Shown piece after piece: positions 1-8,567 of a stretch of DNA of 64,000 bases (its first letter is position 1; the number at the start of each line of letters is the position of its first letter). The position numbers were made by a program, and so were the translations under genes. Source of the DNA: Symplocastrum torsivum CPER-KK1 (GTDB lineage Bacteria; Cyanobacteriota; Cyanobacteriia; Cyanobacteriales; Coleofasciculaceae); NCBI GenBank assembly GCA_019358875.1, contig JAHHIF010000008.1:1-64000 (forward strand). Reading direction: 5' to 3'. Below the pieces are notes generated by a model. It did not search any database. It saw nothing but the letters and a program-made list of their open reading frames with translations, and had not been told where the DNA came from.

Positions 1-105
1 GGCTGTACAATTACGAACTTCGACTCAGCGAACATAGGGATAAGGAGAAATTATGATTGATGGCTAGCGATCGCTTTTGTTCAGACCCCATAGTACCCCA
101 GCGAC

Positions 106-124
106 GACTTTTGCAAGAGGTCTA
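106..124. repeat. Solo end of a MITE-like repeat
   Basis: These 19 bases are identical, as reverse complement, to the left end of the 125-bp inverted-repeat element at 35805-35929. They carry the same end (ttgcaagaggtcta). No partner inverted copy is visible in 1-105, so this is either a decayed copy or the right end of an element cut by the window edge. The rest of 1-237 shows only GCGATCGC-type octamers. Confidence 0.5.
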
Positions 125-237
125 ATATCGCGATCGCGTTGTCTCTCGTGCTAGTGCGATCGCGCATATTGCCGTAGTTCAAAGGTAGGGTGAGGTTTTC
201 ACCTTAAAATGGTAGATAGTTTGAAGATAGGTTTTCC

Positions 238-504
238 ATGAGCATTAGTCTCACACCCGACCAAGAACGCTTTATTCAAACCAAGCTCCAAGCTGGGAAA
301 TACCGCTCTGCACAAGAAGTTCTGGAAATCGCCCTGCGGTTGCTTGATGAATACGATCGCGCAGAGGCTGAATGGGTGGAGGATGTGCGAGAAAAAATAG
401 ATGCAGCGATTTCAGCTTCAGACCACACACCACCTATTGATGGCGAGACATTCGTCAACCAAATTCTAGAGCGATTCGAGCAAGCGCAACAGACACAAGC
501 ATGA
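238..504 (+). CDS. ParD-like antitoxin (type II toxin-antitoxin)
   Basis: This 88-residue protein starts with a ribbon-helix-helix pattern (SISLTPDQERFIQTKL, then a second helix through about residue 40), as in ParD/CopG antitoxins that bind operator DNA as dimers. The acidic, flexible C-terminal half is where such antitoxins wrap the toxin. Its stop overlaps the start of the ParE-like gene by 4 bases (ATGA), the usual arrangement for translational coupling of antitoxin and toxin. By family analogy it neutralises the toxin and represses the operon. Identification is by fold pattern and pairing; the exact subfamily is not certain. Confidence 0.85.
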   Translation: MSISLTPDQERFIQTKLQAGKYRSAQEVLEIALRLLDEYDRAEAEWVEDVREKIDAAISASDHTPPIDGETFVNQILERFEQAQQTQA

Positions 505-800
505 GTCGCTACGTCATCAACATTCTCGCGTCGCGAGATCTCACCGAAATTGCTGACTACTTTGCCGAAAATAGCCTTGAAGCAGGAGAGCGGTTTTTTC
601 GTGAATTCAACCGCAAGTGCCAGCAACTCGTTGCCTTCCCAAACAGTGGCCAAAGCTATGCACAAATTCGTCCAGGCTTCCGAGGATTGTCCCTAGACGG
701 CTATATTATTTTCTACAGGGTGTTGGATGATGGTGTTGAGATTTTGCGAGTTATTAGTGGTCGTCGTAATTTTCCGTCTCTTTTTGAGGAACCCAACTAA
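501..800 (+). CDS. ParE/RelE-superfamily toxin
   Basis: This 99-residue basic protein has the ParE layout: an N-terminal strand (YVINILASRDLTEIADYF), two helices carrying many Arg/Lys, and the C-terminal block GYIIFYRVLDDGVEILRVISG, which is the family signature. ParE toxins poison DNA gyrase and RelE toxins cut mRNA on the ribosome; sequence alone does not decide here, but length and C-terminus fit ParE better. It starts at the ATG that overlaps the antitoxin stop. The gene is intact, so the pair is probably functional. Confidence 0.85.
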   Translation: MSRYVINILASRDLTEIADYFAENSLEAGERFFREFNRKCQQLVAFPNSGQSYAQIRPGFRGLSLDGYIIFYRVLDDGVEILRVISGRRNFPSLFEEPN

Positions 801-866
801 AACACTTGGAACTTGACAGTACTCTCACTAATCATGAGGCGATCGCAGAGTGAGAAAATTTAATGA

Positions 867-1625
867 GTGAAAGACGTAGGGAAGATTTCAGTAGCTGTCG
901 GTAACTTTCTGAATATGCCTGCAAAACTCTCTGGGCCATACCAACCTTTTCTGCTTCGGATTCTGCATGGCTTTACTGGTCTTTTCGTCATTGCCGCGAT
1001 TTTGACCGCATTCTGGACATACGATGTCTACGACGGACGATGGGGAAGAATTCCCTTGCCTGAGTTAAAGGAAATAGAAGGAATTCATGGCACGTTTGGG
1101 CTATATGCCTTACTTGTATTCCCTCTATTTGCTTTATACGCTTTCCATCGTGGACATAAAAGACTTATCCAGCAGGATTTTGTGGCAAAGCTTGGACAGT
1201 TGGGTAAACCCGTATGGTGGTACACGCTGCATCGAGTCATTAACACACTTGCTATCTTGGCACTGACTTTTGCCGTTTTCTCCGGCAAGATGATGGATGA
1301 AAATTGGTTACCTAGGGGAGAGCTTAATCATGGTTGGTATTATGCTCACCTCATTTCCTGGGTGGTGATGGTTGTCTGCATTGCCTTGCATCTGTTAATG
1401 AGTGCCAAGGTGGGAGGAGTTCCTCTTCTCTTGTCAATCTTAAGTTACCAGTTCCGCCCTAAAGATAGTCCCGCTTTGTGGCGCGAAAATATTGTTCACT
1501 GGTGGTATGGTTTGCGACCGACTTTGGCTAAAGAGTGGCGAAAACTGTCTTTTCCCATCAAAGTTTTAGAGATTATCGTGTTGATGAGCCTAACTGCTGC
1601 TTGGATTGTTCCACTCTTTAAGTAG
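867..1625 (+). CDS. b-type cytochrome, integral membrane (cytochrome b/b6-like)
   Basis: The protein of about 252 residues has four hydrophobic helices (roughly 28-50, 74-92, 120-140, 158-180) plus a C-terminal one at 232-250. Histidines lie inside or at the edges of these helices (H34, H74, H122, H161, H175), the pattern of a di-haem b-type cytochrome that passes electrons across the membrane. It resembles the cytochrome b subunit of hydrogenase/formate-dehydrogenase-like or DUF4405 proteins, but no partner oxidoreductase is adjacent, so the redox partner is unknown. The start used is GTG at 867; an ATG at residue 17 is an alternative. It is convergent with the LuxR-type gene, with only 10 bases between the stops. 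Confidence 0.7.
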   Translation: MKDVGKISVAVGNFLNMPAKLSGPYQPFLLRILHGFTGLFVIAAILTAFWTYDVYDGRWGRIPLPELKEIEGIHGTFGLYALLVFPLFALYAFHRGHKRLIQQDFVAKLGQLGKPVWWYTLHRVINTLAILALTFAVFSGKMMDENWLPRGELNHGWYYAHLISWVVMVVCIALHLLMSAKVGGVPLLLSILSYQFRPKDSPALWRENIVHWWYGLRPTLAKEWRKLSFPIKVLEIIVLMSLTAAWIVPLFK

Positions 1626-1635
1626 TCTGGTTAGC

Positions 1636-3069
1636 CTACTGAATCCAGCCGTTGACAATAACTTGGTGGAGTGCCTGGTAACGAGTGCGCGCCTTAAGTT
1701 TAGAGAGGATGTTGTTGACGTGAAATTTGACCGTACTCTCGCTGATAATGAGATGGTTAGCAATATCGCGATCGCGTAATCCCTGTGCTAGTAGAGACAT
1801 AATTTCCTGTTCTCGCTCTGAGAGAAGTGGCTGACTTTCCGTATCTGAATCAATACCCCAAGTTTTGTCACGTAAGACTGCCTCTACTGCCTCCCGTAGC
1901 TGCACTGCACTAATTGCCAGGTCAACTTTAGCGCTAACCCCTTTAGGCAAAGCCCAAACACCCTGTTTGAGCCACAAAACTCGTTTAGCCGTCTGAATCT
2001 GGGCAAGTTCGTCGGTAAGTAGTGGAATCTCCTGATCAGTGGTATCGCAAACTGTTAAGTCTGCCAAATAAGCCAGATGAGTGAATGCCATCTGCAACAC
2101 GGGTAGACGGCAGTGAATTCGCAAACGCGCTCCTAGAGTAGAGCTAGGGTAGGGAAGTTTGAGTAAAAACTGAATGACTTTTTGATTAGCTCCTGTCTGG
2201 GTTTGAAGCACTCCGCCCAGGCAAGAAACTGTAAACAAGAAAGGTTCAAAGGCAGAGCGAACCCAGTCGCTTTGCTCCTGAAATCCCAGATCAGGAGCAG
2301 TAATAATCGCTTCCAGCCCAACGAATTGGGCACTGTAGATGAGCCGACAGTAGGTACACCCCATTGTGTGCAGCACTTCTGCCGCCTGTAGAAATAGATA
2401 ATTTAGGGGTAGTGTGAGGGGCTGCTCTGTTCCAATTAACGTTAACCGAACAGAACTCAGAATACTCGCTAACTGATCGGACAGGGAAAGATTGCTCCAA
2501 GATAGCTTATGGATTGAAGGCTGCCAGGATTGCTTTTCCTGCTGATGTTGAACGGCATTTTCCAGGGCAACAGTTACAGTTGTACACAATATCTGTAAGA
2601 ATTCCAGAAATTCCGGTGCCATCACCTGATGACTAAAGGTTGCAAGAACTCCGATAACTCTGTCTCCGACAGTGAGGGGATAGCCTGCGAAACCGCGAAT
2701 CTTGTGGCTAAGTGCCCAGTCTCGGTCTTTCACCCAAGACTCATTTGCCAAATTATTGCTCAGAAACGAAACGCGGTTCTGAGCAATTTTACCGACCTTG
2801 AAGGCTCCCATTGGCACCCTAGCAAAAGCACCGTTTGTATGGGTGTACATTCCAGAGGAAGCTACTAATCGGAGGGCAGTTTTATCCGGTTCTACCAGCC
2901 AGATACGAGCAAAGGCACAGTCAAATTTTTCGACCAAACCATCAGTCACGCGACGAGCAATTTCCTCTGGATCGAGACAGCCAGAGAAGCTCTGAGCGAT
3001 TTCATTACCTTGCTGTAAGTCGAACAGGAGTCGCGCTGCGTCTAGTAATCCAGGAATAGGTTCAGTCAA
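1636..3069 (-). CDS. GAF domain LuxR-family transcriptional regulator
   Basis: This 477-residue protein has a GAF-type sensory domain at about residues 25-175 (EEIARRVTDGLVEKFDCAFARIW, ending with VIGVLATFSHQ), a middle region of unclear fold with several Cys residues, and a C-terminal LuxR/FixJ helix-turn-helix at about 412-470 (LLSEREQEIMSLLAQGL, then the recognition helix ISESTVKFHVNNIL). There is no receiver domain, so the signal is probably a small molecule or redox cue bound by the GAF domain. The start is a TTG at 3069 with no strong ribosome-binding site. No operon partner lies within 280 bases upstream, and 3070-3356 shows nothing clear. The target genes are unknown. Confidence 0.8.
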   Translation of the reverse strand: MTEPIPGLLDAARLLFDLQQGNEIAQSFSGCLDPEEIARRVTDGLVEKFDCAFARIWLVEPDKTALRLVASSGMYTHTNGAFARVPMGAFKVGKIAQNRVSFLSNNLANESWVKDRDWALSHKIRGFAGYPLTVGDRVIGVLATFSHQVMAPEFLEFLQILCTTVTVALENAVQHQQEKQSWQPSIHKLSWSNLSLSDQLASILSSVRLTLIGTEQPLTLPLNYLFLQAAEVLHTMGCTYCRLIYSAQFVGLEAIITAPDLGFQEQSDWVRSAFEPFLFTVSCLGGVLQTQTGANQKVIQFLLKLPYPSSTLGARLRIHCRLPVLQMAFTHLAYLADLTVCDTTDQEIPLLTDELAQIQTAKRVLWLKQGVWALPKGVSAKVDLAISAVQLREAVEAVLRDKTWGIDSDTESQPLLSEREQEIMSLLAQGLRDRDIANHLIISESTVKFHVNNILSKLKARTRYQALHQVIVNGWIQ

Positions 3070-3356
3070 TCTGCGTTCTTCCAGGGATATTACTTTTTAT
3101 TAAGACGCACCTTTGGAGGCAAACTCTGTATTTTTGACTACAAAGAAAGGCAATCACTTACTGCTTCAGGGAAACGAAAGCCTGATTTGTGCGAACTTTC
3201 TTGATACAGGATACGTTTTAGTCGCTAACCTAAATCCTCTAGAGTAGCGACATTCTTACACAAAAGCGATCGCCCTTAGCCTTAGTCCTATTCAACTCTG
3301 GACTCATGACTAAGAGCGACCAATCTAAAAACTCGCTGTTATCTTTGGTACGACCT

Positions 3357-4541
3357 CTACGCTATAAAGCGCCACCAAGAGAAACGAACGGTAAAGCCGA
3401 CGAGTACCACACCGAAGAAGCCCATAATGGCGTATCCCCAACGAGGATAACGGGAAAGCAACAATCCGAATGCTAACGATGCTGGCGCAATCCCGTAAAC
3501 ATAGCGGTTGACGGACATAATGGCTCCGGAGTTGATGATAATTGCTAGTGAACAAAAACCGTAGATGACAGCAACACGGCTAAGCTGACTGCGTAGGTGC
3601 CAAAACAGATATACGCCACCAAAGACCATGACCACTTTCGTCATTTCTTTGATTGCACCAAACCGCAACTGGAACATATTCAAGAAGGTATCTAACCAAC
3701 CCTTCCAGTTGACACCAGAAGCCGTACCCCATGCCTTCTGTACATGAACAAATGCTAAGGGATCACCGACATGAATTGCACAATAAACCATGTAGGCAAG
3801 TAGTCCTAAACCGACTGCCAAACCAGCAACGTAGGCTGTAACAGGTCGGCGTTCTCTCCAAGCCACAAGAAAAAAAGTCGGTATAAGCGCCACACCTGTC
3901 ACGCGAGTCGCCGTAGTCAATGCCCCCCAAAGTCCTGCCCTGACATATTGCTGCTTCTCGAAAGCCCGTAAAGCGGCTGTGCTGAGCAACAAAAACAGAC
4001 CTTCAGTGTAGACGACTGTTCCAAATAAGGAAAAAGGACACCAAGCCATAACCGCCGTTGCCCACCTAGCCGCATTGACTCCATGACGCTCATCTGCCCA
4101 GCGATACAGAAGAATCATTGCCCCAAGCAGTGCCAAGTTATTTACCAAGAATCCAGCGATGACAAAGGGGATACCAAGAGCCATCACGCTACGAACGAGT
4201 ATTGGAAAAAGAGGAAAAAATGCAATGTTATGCATTTCTCCATCATCGGCATAGTCATAGCCTTGAGTAACGATTTGCTCGTACCAAGCAGCATCCCAAT
4301 GAGTGAAGAGATCCCAACTCGGTTTAGGTACAAAACCAGGAGTAAAACTCAGTGGCACTGGGAGAGGGTGTTCAGCAGGAATACCCGGATACAGGGGAGC
4401 AAGTACCTGCATTGCAATGATGATGACAATCCGGCTGATCAGCCACATTGCAATGACAAAAATTAATCCCTGAGCTGATTGAGATAAAGGCGTTGTTGAG
4501 GAACTGGGTGGTTTGATGCTTACTTTTAGGCTTGGAGACAC
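3357..4541 (-). CDS. PIG-V/GT-C type mannosyltransferase, integral membrane
   Basis: This protein of 394 residues has about nine or ten hydrophobic helices. It carries the first-loop motif of PIG-V-like GT-C glycosyltransferases: FTHWDAAWYEQIVTQGYDYA followed by AFFPLFPILV, where the acidic residue next to the aromatic pair is the presumed catalytic base in this fold. Family members transfer mannose or other sugars from polyprenyl-phosphate donors on the outer face of the membrane. The bacterial substrate cannot be read from the sequence. The GTG start at 4541 is supported by AGGAG about 9 bases upstream. The gene stands alone, so its sugar pathway is not indicated by its neighbours. Confidence 0.7.
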   Translation of the reverse strand: MSPSLKVSIKPPSSSTTPLSQSAQGLIFVIAMWLISRIVIIIAMQVLAPLYPGIPAEHPLPVPLSFTPGFVPKPSWDLFTHWDAAWYEQIVTQGYDYADDGEMHNIAFFPLFPILVRSVMALGIPFVIAGFLVNNLALLGAMILLYRWADERHGVNAARWATAVMAWCPFSLFGTVVYTEGLFLLLSTAALRAFEKQQYVRAGLWGALTTATRVTGVALIPTFFLVAWRERRPVTAYVAGLAVGLGLLAYMVYCAIHVGDPLAFVHVQKAWGTASGVNWKGWLDTFLNMFQLRFGAIKEMTKVVMVFGGVYLFWHLRSQLSRVAVIYGFCSLAIIINSGAIMSVNRYVYGIAPASLAFGLLLSRYPRWGYAIMGFFGVVLVGFTVRFSWWRFIA

Positions 4542-5231
4542 AAGATCACTCCTCTTATCAACGTCATGACCGTAAACCTGATTGTTCTAAATAGCTCAGC
4601 CCCAAAAAACGTCAACTGCGATGTTGTTATGGGTAGGAACTGAGTGCAAGAAGGCTCTTATGCAGGAGGCTTTTATGAATATTGCTTGTAAGATAAGCTT
4701 TTTAACCTTTTTCAACTGGATAGTTACTTTTGCCACAGTACACTGAGTAGCTGGCGATGAGAAAACATGGTAATTGGTGAATTGGAAGGAGTAGGGAATG
4801 AAGTTTGCCAGCTCTGATCGTGTCTAGAGGAAATGAATAATAATTTAAAACCCTACTTAACTAGTTACTATTCCCAGATGTGAGCATTTATTATCAGTTT
4901 TTTCCAAAAATATCAGTATGAATAATGTGTTATTACAAAATATTTCAAAAACCATGTAGATCTGTATCTGCCAATAGGCGTGACCTGTTACCTATCTATG
5001 GATAGAAGCATCTTGGTAAAACTTTAAAGGCAAAAGGTTAGGACAGATTTAACAGCCGAAACAACCATGTACTAGTAATAAACATAAAAGCTTCTGCCTT
5101 CTGCCTTCTGCCTTTGGCTACAACTCATTGATGCGATCGCTCAGCACTCCCTAATCACAACGCACAAACCTGAGAAAAACCGTGATTAAAGTCAGCGATC
5201 GCTTAATCTTGCCCCAATCCTCAGTCTTGCT
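4542..5231. other. Intergenic region with heptamer repeat
   Basis: About 690 bases lie between the PIG-V-like gene and the SLH/GH10-like gene. The part near 4542-4800 must hold the promoter of the PIG-V-like gene. At 5091-5113 there is a short tandem heptamer (cttctgc, three times), a kind of repeat common in cyanobacterial gaps. No coding region, RNA gene or convincing terminator was seen. Confidence 0.5.
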
Positions 5232-7226
5232 TTACTTCACAGCAACAACGGCACCTGCACTTTCATTCGCAAGATTATCCACGGCACACAGCGCATAGGT
5301 TCCCGGTTCTACGGCTATAGAAGTTGTCGTGCCTCCAAGAATTCGTACAAGCTTCCAGGTAGCACCATTTTGCTTATAAAGTGTCCAAGACCGAATCCCA
5401 GAAGTTGCGGCTTTCCAGCTAAGCTTGCCGTTTTTTTCCTCTACACCTGTTGGCAATGCTGGTTTTGCATCACCTAGCCATTGCATCGTAGGAGCTAGTG
5501 CTGGTTCGGCATAAACCGAGGCTTTCAATGTATCAACAACCCCCAAGCGATTTTCATTGAATACCTTCATGTTGTAGAAGATATTCCCTAAAGATTGTTT
5601 TGAGACAAGATTGCGGGTAATCTCAACTTGTTTTTCATACTCAGAAATCGACCAATCTTTGCCATCTAACGCACTCAGCCGATTGCCGGGATAGATGTGG
5701 CGGCGCTTGGGATTGTTGTCCGTCCACCATTGCAATAAAACGGGATAACTTTGAGCAGGTGGGTCAATGCGCCAGTAAAGTTGCGGTGCCATATAATCCA
5801 CCCAACCCTCTTCCAGCCATTTTTTCGGGTCAGCATAAAGCGCCTCGTACTGATCTAAGCCTTTCGCCTGCGGTGGTTGTCCGGGACGATAAATGCCAAA
5901 GGGACTAATACCAAACTTGACGTGACGCTTTGTTGCCCGAATCCCTGAGGATAAGCGTTGCACCATTTGATTGACATTGTTCCGTCGCCAGTCAGCCAGA
6001 GCAAGTTTACCTCCTGTCGCTTGATAAGCACTGTAGGTTTTGTTGTCGGGAAATGTTTGACCTGAGACTGGATAGGGATAGAAATAATCATCCAGGTGAA
6101 CGCCATCCACATCGTAACGACGCACCACATCAAGGATGACGTTGTAAGTCCAGTCTTGAATAACTTTGACTCCTGGGTCCATCCACAAATCATTACCGTA
6201 GGTGTAGACATAATCAGGATGAGTCAGGGTAATGTGAGGGGGTACTTTAGGAGAATTTTCTGAGGAGGTTCCCGCACGGTAAGGATTGAACCAGGCGTGA
6301 AGTTCGATGTTGCGCTGATGGCATTGGGCGATCGCAAACGCTAGTGGGTCATAAAATGGTTCAGGGGCATTGCCTTGCGTTCCCGTTAACCAGCCACTCC
6401 AAGGTTCTAATTCAGAGGCATATAAAGCATCTCCTGTCGGTCGTACCTGAAAAACCAAAGCATTCAGGTTTAGCCCTTGCATCCGGTCGAGAATTTGGAT
6501 CAGTTCGCTTTGTTGTTGTTCGACAGACAATCCCCGTTTGGACGGCCAATCAATGTTCCAGCCCGTTGTCACCCAAACTCCGCGAAATTCTCGTTTATGG
6601 CTAACGGCTACGGTTTTTTGACCAGTAACAATGTATTCAGAAGAGACTGTCGGCACCCTGCCTAAATACACCAAAGCTTGGTAAACAAAAGCTGCCACAT
6701 CCGCACGATTTGCGAATTCAAGCGGTTTGAGAAGTTTCACATTTGGGTAATTGACGACAATTCGGGCATCTGTCGCAGCAGCCAGCTTATCCATTGCATA
6801 GACAGGAATTTGAGCCGCATCTTGATAGAATTCTGGGAATGCCGCTTTTGTCTCAGAGGGTGTGTTGGACGTAATTTCTAAGCCAGTAGTTAAGGAAATT
6901 AGCACTTCGATTCGAGCAATGCTGGCATCGGGACGGAAGCGATTCCCCGGATAGCCGGATATAAATCCCGCTTCGTAAGCTTTTTGAATCGCGGCGGCTG
7001 CCCAATGTTTGGCAGGTACATCGACAAAAGGCACGTAGGAACGTTTTTTCGCTGTGGTAAAGGCTTTTTGTAGTAGGGCAGCAAACTCAGCCCGACTCAT
7101 TGCTTGATTCGGTCGGAATGTCCCATCCGGAAATCCGCTAATGATGCCTCGACTTGCTAACCCTTCAATGAATAATCGTGCCCAGTGATTTTGAATATCA
7201 GAGAAGCGAGAAGGCGAAGCTACCAT
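5232..7226 (-). CDS. SLH-domain glycoside hydrolase-like protein (GH10-like/DUF187, YddW/DigH type)
   Basis: The protein is about 664 residues. Two to three S-layer homology repeats occupy about residues 5-190 (FSDIQNHWARLFIEGLASRG and FVDVPAKHWAAAAIQKAYEA are clear SLH units). The GH10-like domain is at about 215-560 (REFRGVWVTTGWNIDWPS, LNALVFQVRPTGDALY, DVDGVHLDDYFYPYP), with the HLDDYFYP block as the likely active-site strand. E. coli DigH of this family cuts denuded peptidoglycan glycan strands; SLH repeats bind the cell wall or its secondary polymers. The C-terminus has a short beta-rich module. The start is taken at ATG 7226 rather than a TTG two codons upstream. Oddly, no N-terminal signal peptide is visible before the first SLH unit. 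Confidence 0.8.
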   Translation of the reverse strand: MVASPSRFSDIQNHWARLFIEGLASRGIISGFPDGTFRPNQAMSRAEFAALLQKAFTTAKKRSYVPFVDVPAKHWAAAAIQKAYEAGFISGYPGNRFRPDASIARIEVLISLTTGLEITSNTPSETKAAFPEFYQDAAQIPVYAMDKLAAATDARIVVNYPNVKLLKPLEFANRADVAAFVYQALVYLGRVPTVSSEYIVTGQKTVAVSHKREFRGVWVTTGWNIDWPSKRGLSVEQQQSELIQILDRMQGLNLNALVFQVRPTGDALYASELEPWSGWLTGTQGNAPEPFYDPLAFAIAQCHQRNIELHAWFNPYRAGTSSENSPKVPPHITLTHPDYVYTYGNDLWMDPGVKVIQDWTYNVILDVVRRYDVDGVHLDDYFYPYPVSGQTFPDNKTYSAYQATGGKLALADWRRNNVNQMVQRLSSGIRATKRHVKFGISPFGIYRPGQPPQAKGLDQYEALYADPKKWLEEGWVDYMAPQLYWRIDPPAQSYPVLLQWWTDNNPKRRHIYPGNRLSALDGKDWSISEYEKQVEITRNLVSKQSLGNIFYNMKVFNENRLGVVDTLKASVYAEPALAPTMQWLGDAKPALPTGVEEKNGKLSWKAATSGIRSWTLYKQNGATWKLVRILGGTTTSIAVEPGTYALCAVDNLANESAGAVVAVK

Positions 7227-7399
7227 ATTCAACCGAATTTAGATATCTATAGCTGGGTCGATCTTAGCATCGGCAACCGTGGCGATAGGAAATGCAAATC
7301 TCTTGTGTCGTTTATTCATGAACAGACTTTGTGCGGCAGAAGAGCTAACGCAGTAGATTGAAGGAAGCAGATCGGAGATTTCTCAGCGACGGGCACAGT

Positions 7400-8377
7400 A
7401 TGGAAGACGGCGACAACACAGATTTTTCTTTAGAAGGCGACCAAGGTAACGTTCCTGAGTGGTCGAGTATTCCCCAATCCCCGGCAGGATTTAAATCCGG
7501 CTTTATTGGCATCATCGGACGCCCCAATGTTGGCAAATCGACTCTGATGAATGAGTTGGTGGGGCAAAAAATTGCGATCACGTCACCTGTCGCACAGACA
7601 ACACGCAATCGCTTGCGGGGTATCCTGACAACGCCGGAGGCGCAGCTAATTTTTGTCGATACACCTGGGATTCATAAGCCGCATCACCAACTAGGTAAGG
7701 TGTTGGTACAAAATGCCCAGATTGCGATTGAATCGGTGGATGTGGTGTTATTTGTGGTAGATGGTTCCGTAGAGGCAGGAGGAGGCGATCGCTTTATTGT
7801 TGACATCCTTTCCCGTACTCAGACACCAATAATTCTAGGTATCAATAAAGTTGACGAGCAACCCCCCAATTACGAGGCAATTGATGCTAGTTACGCACAA
7901 CTCGCTGCACCGAACAACTGGCAGATAGCAAAATTCTCTGCCCTCACAGGTGATGGACTAGAAGCACTGCAACAACTACTAATCAATCACCTAGAACCAG
8001 GGCCATACTACTATCCTCCTGATTTAGTCACTGACCAGCCCGAACGGTTCATCATGGGGGAATTAATTCGGGAGCAAATCTTGCTGCTAACTCGTGAGGA
8101 AGTCCCCCACTCAGTAGCGATTACGATTGATGTGGTTGAGGAGGAACCGACAATTACCCGGATTCTTGCCACGATTTACGTTGAGCGCGACTCCCAAAAA
8201 GGAATTGTAATTGGCAAAAAGGGCAGTATGCTCAAAAGCATTGGCAGTGCTGCCCGTGAACAAATGCAAAAACTGATTGCGGGTAAGGTTTACCTAGAAC
8301 TGTATGTGAAAGTACAGCCCAAATGGCGGCAATCTCGCCTCCAGTTAGCAGAGTTGGGTTATCGAGTAGAGGATTGA
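7400..8377 (+). CDS. era: GTPase Era
   Basis: Era binds 16S rRNA and helps assemble the 30S subunit. All G motifs are present: G1 GRPNVGKST, the G2 region around TSPVAQTTRNRLRGI, G3 DTPGIH and G4 NKVD. The KH RNA-binding domain follows in the C-terminal third (IVIGKKGSMLKSIGSAAREQ, then LELYVKVQPKWR). With the ATG at 7400 the protein is 325 residues, the usual length with a slightly long acidic N-terminus. An in-frame TTG at 7358 would add 14 residues. It is convergent with the xylulokinase gene, with an SDR remnant between. Confidence 0.95.
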   Translation: MEDGDNTDFSLEGDQGNVPEWSSIPQSPAGFKSGFIGIIGRPNVGKSTLMNELVGQKIAITSPVAQTTRNRLRGILTTPEAQLIFVDTPGIHKPHHQLGKVLVQNAQIAIESVDVVLFVVDGSVEAGGGDRFIVDILSRTQTPIILGINKVDEQPPNYEAIDASYAQLAAPNNWQIAKFSALTGDGLEALQQLLINHLEPGPYYYPPDLVTDQPERFIMGELIREQILLLTREEVPHSVAITIDVVEEEPTITRILATIYVERDSQKGIVIGKKGSMLKSIGSAAREQMQKLIAGKVYLELYVKVQPKWRQSRLQLAELGYRVED

Positions 8378-8385
8378 CATCTCAG

Positions 8386-8550
8386 ATGGGTGGTGATGCG
8401 GTGGCTGTTGTTGCCGATGCAACCGTATTCGATCAGGTGAATGCCGTTGCCGTCAGAGCGATTCAAGTATTTGGACGGTTGGATACCTGGGTACATGCGG
8501 CGGCTGTTAACCTCTATGCCACCTTTGAGCAGATCGCACTAAATAAAAAA
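8386..8550 (+). pseudogene. Remnant of a short-chain dehydrogenase (SDR) gene
   Basis: Just after the era stop, about 55 codons in one plus-strand frame read as the middle of a classical SDR: GGDAVAVVADATVFDQVNAV is the D-x-T (NAD-binding) region and GRLDTWVHAAAVNLYATFEQ corresponds to the strand normally containing NNAG, with the following segment. The N-terminal Rossmann motif and the YxxxK active site are both missing, and the frame runs into the tail of xylB. It is a gene fragment rather than a short protein. Together with the mannitol-dehydrogenase-like relic at 15882 it suggests a former polyol-oxidation cluster around xylB. Confidence 0.65.
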
Positions 8551-8567
8551 GTGAGGGCAAAAGTACT

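Noticed and set aside
5091..5116. Heptamer repeats as regulatory elements
   Set aside because: Similar short heptamers occur at 28385, 41872 and 45668 next to unrelated genes; they are generic cyanobacterial intergenic repeats.
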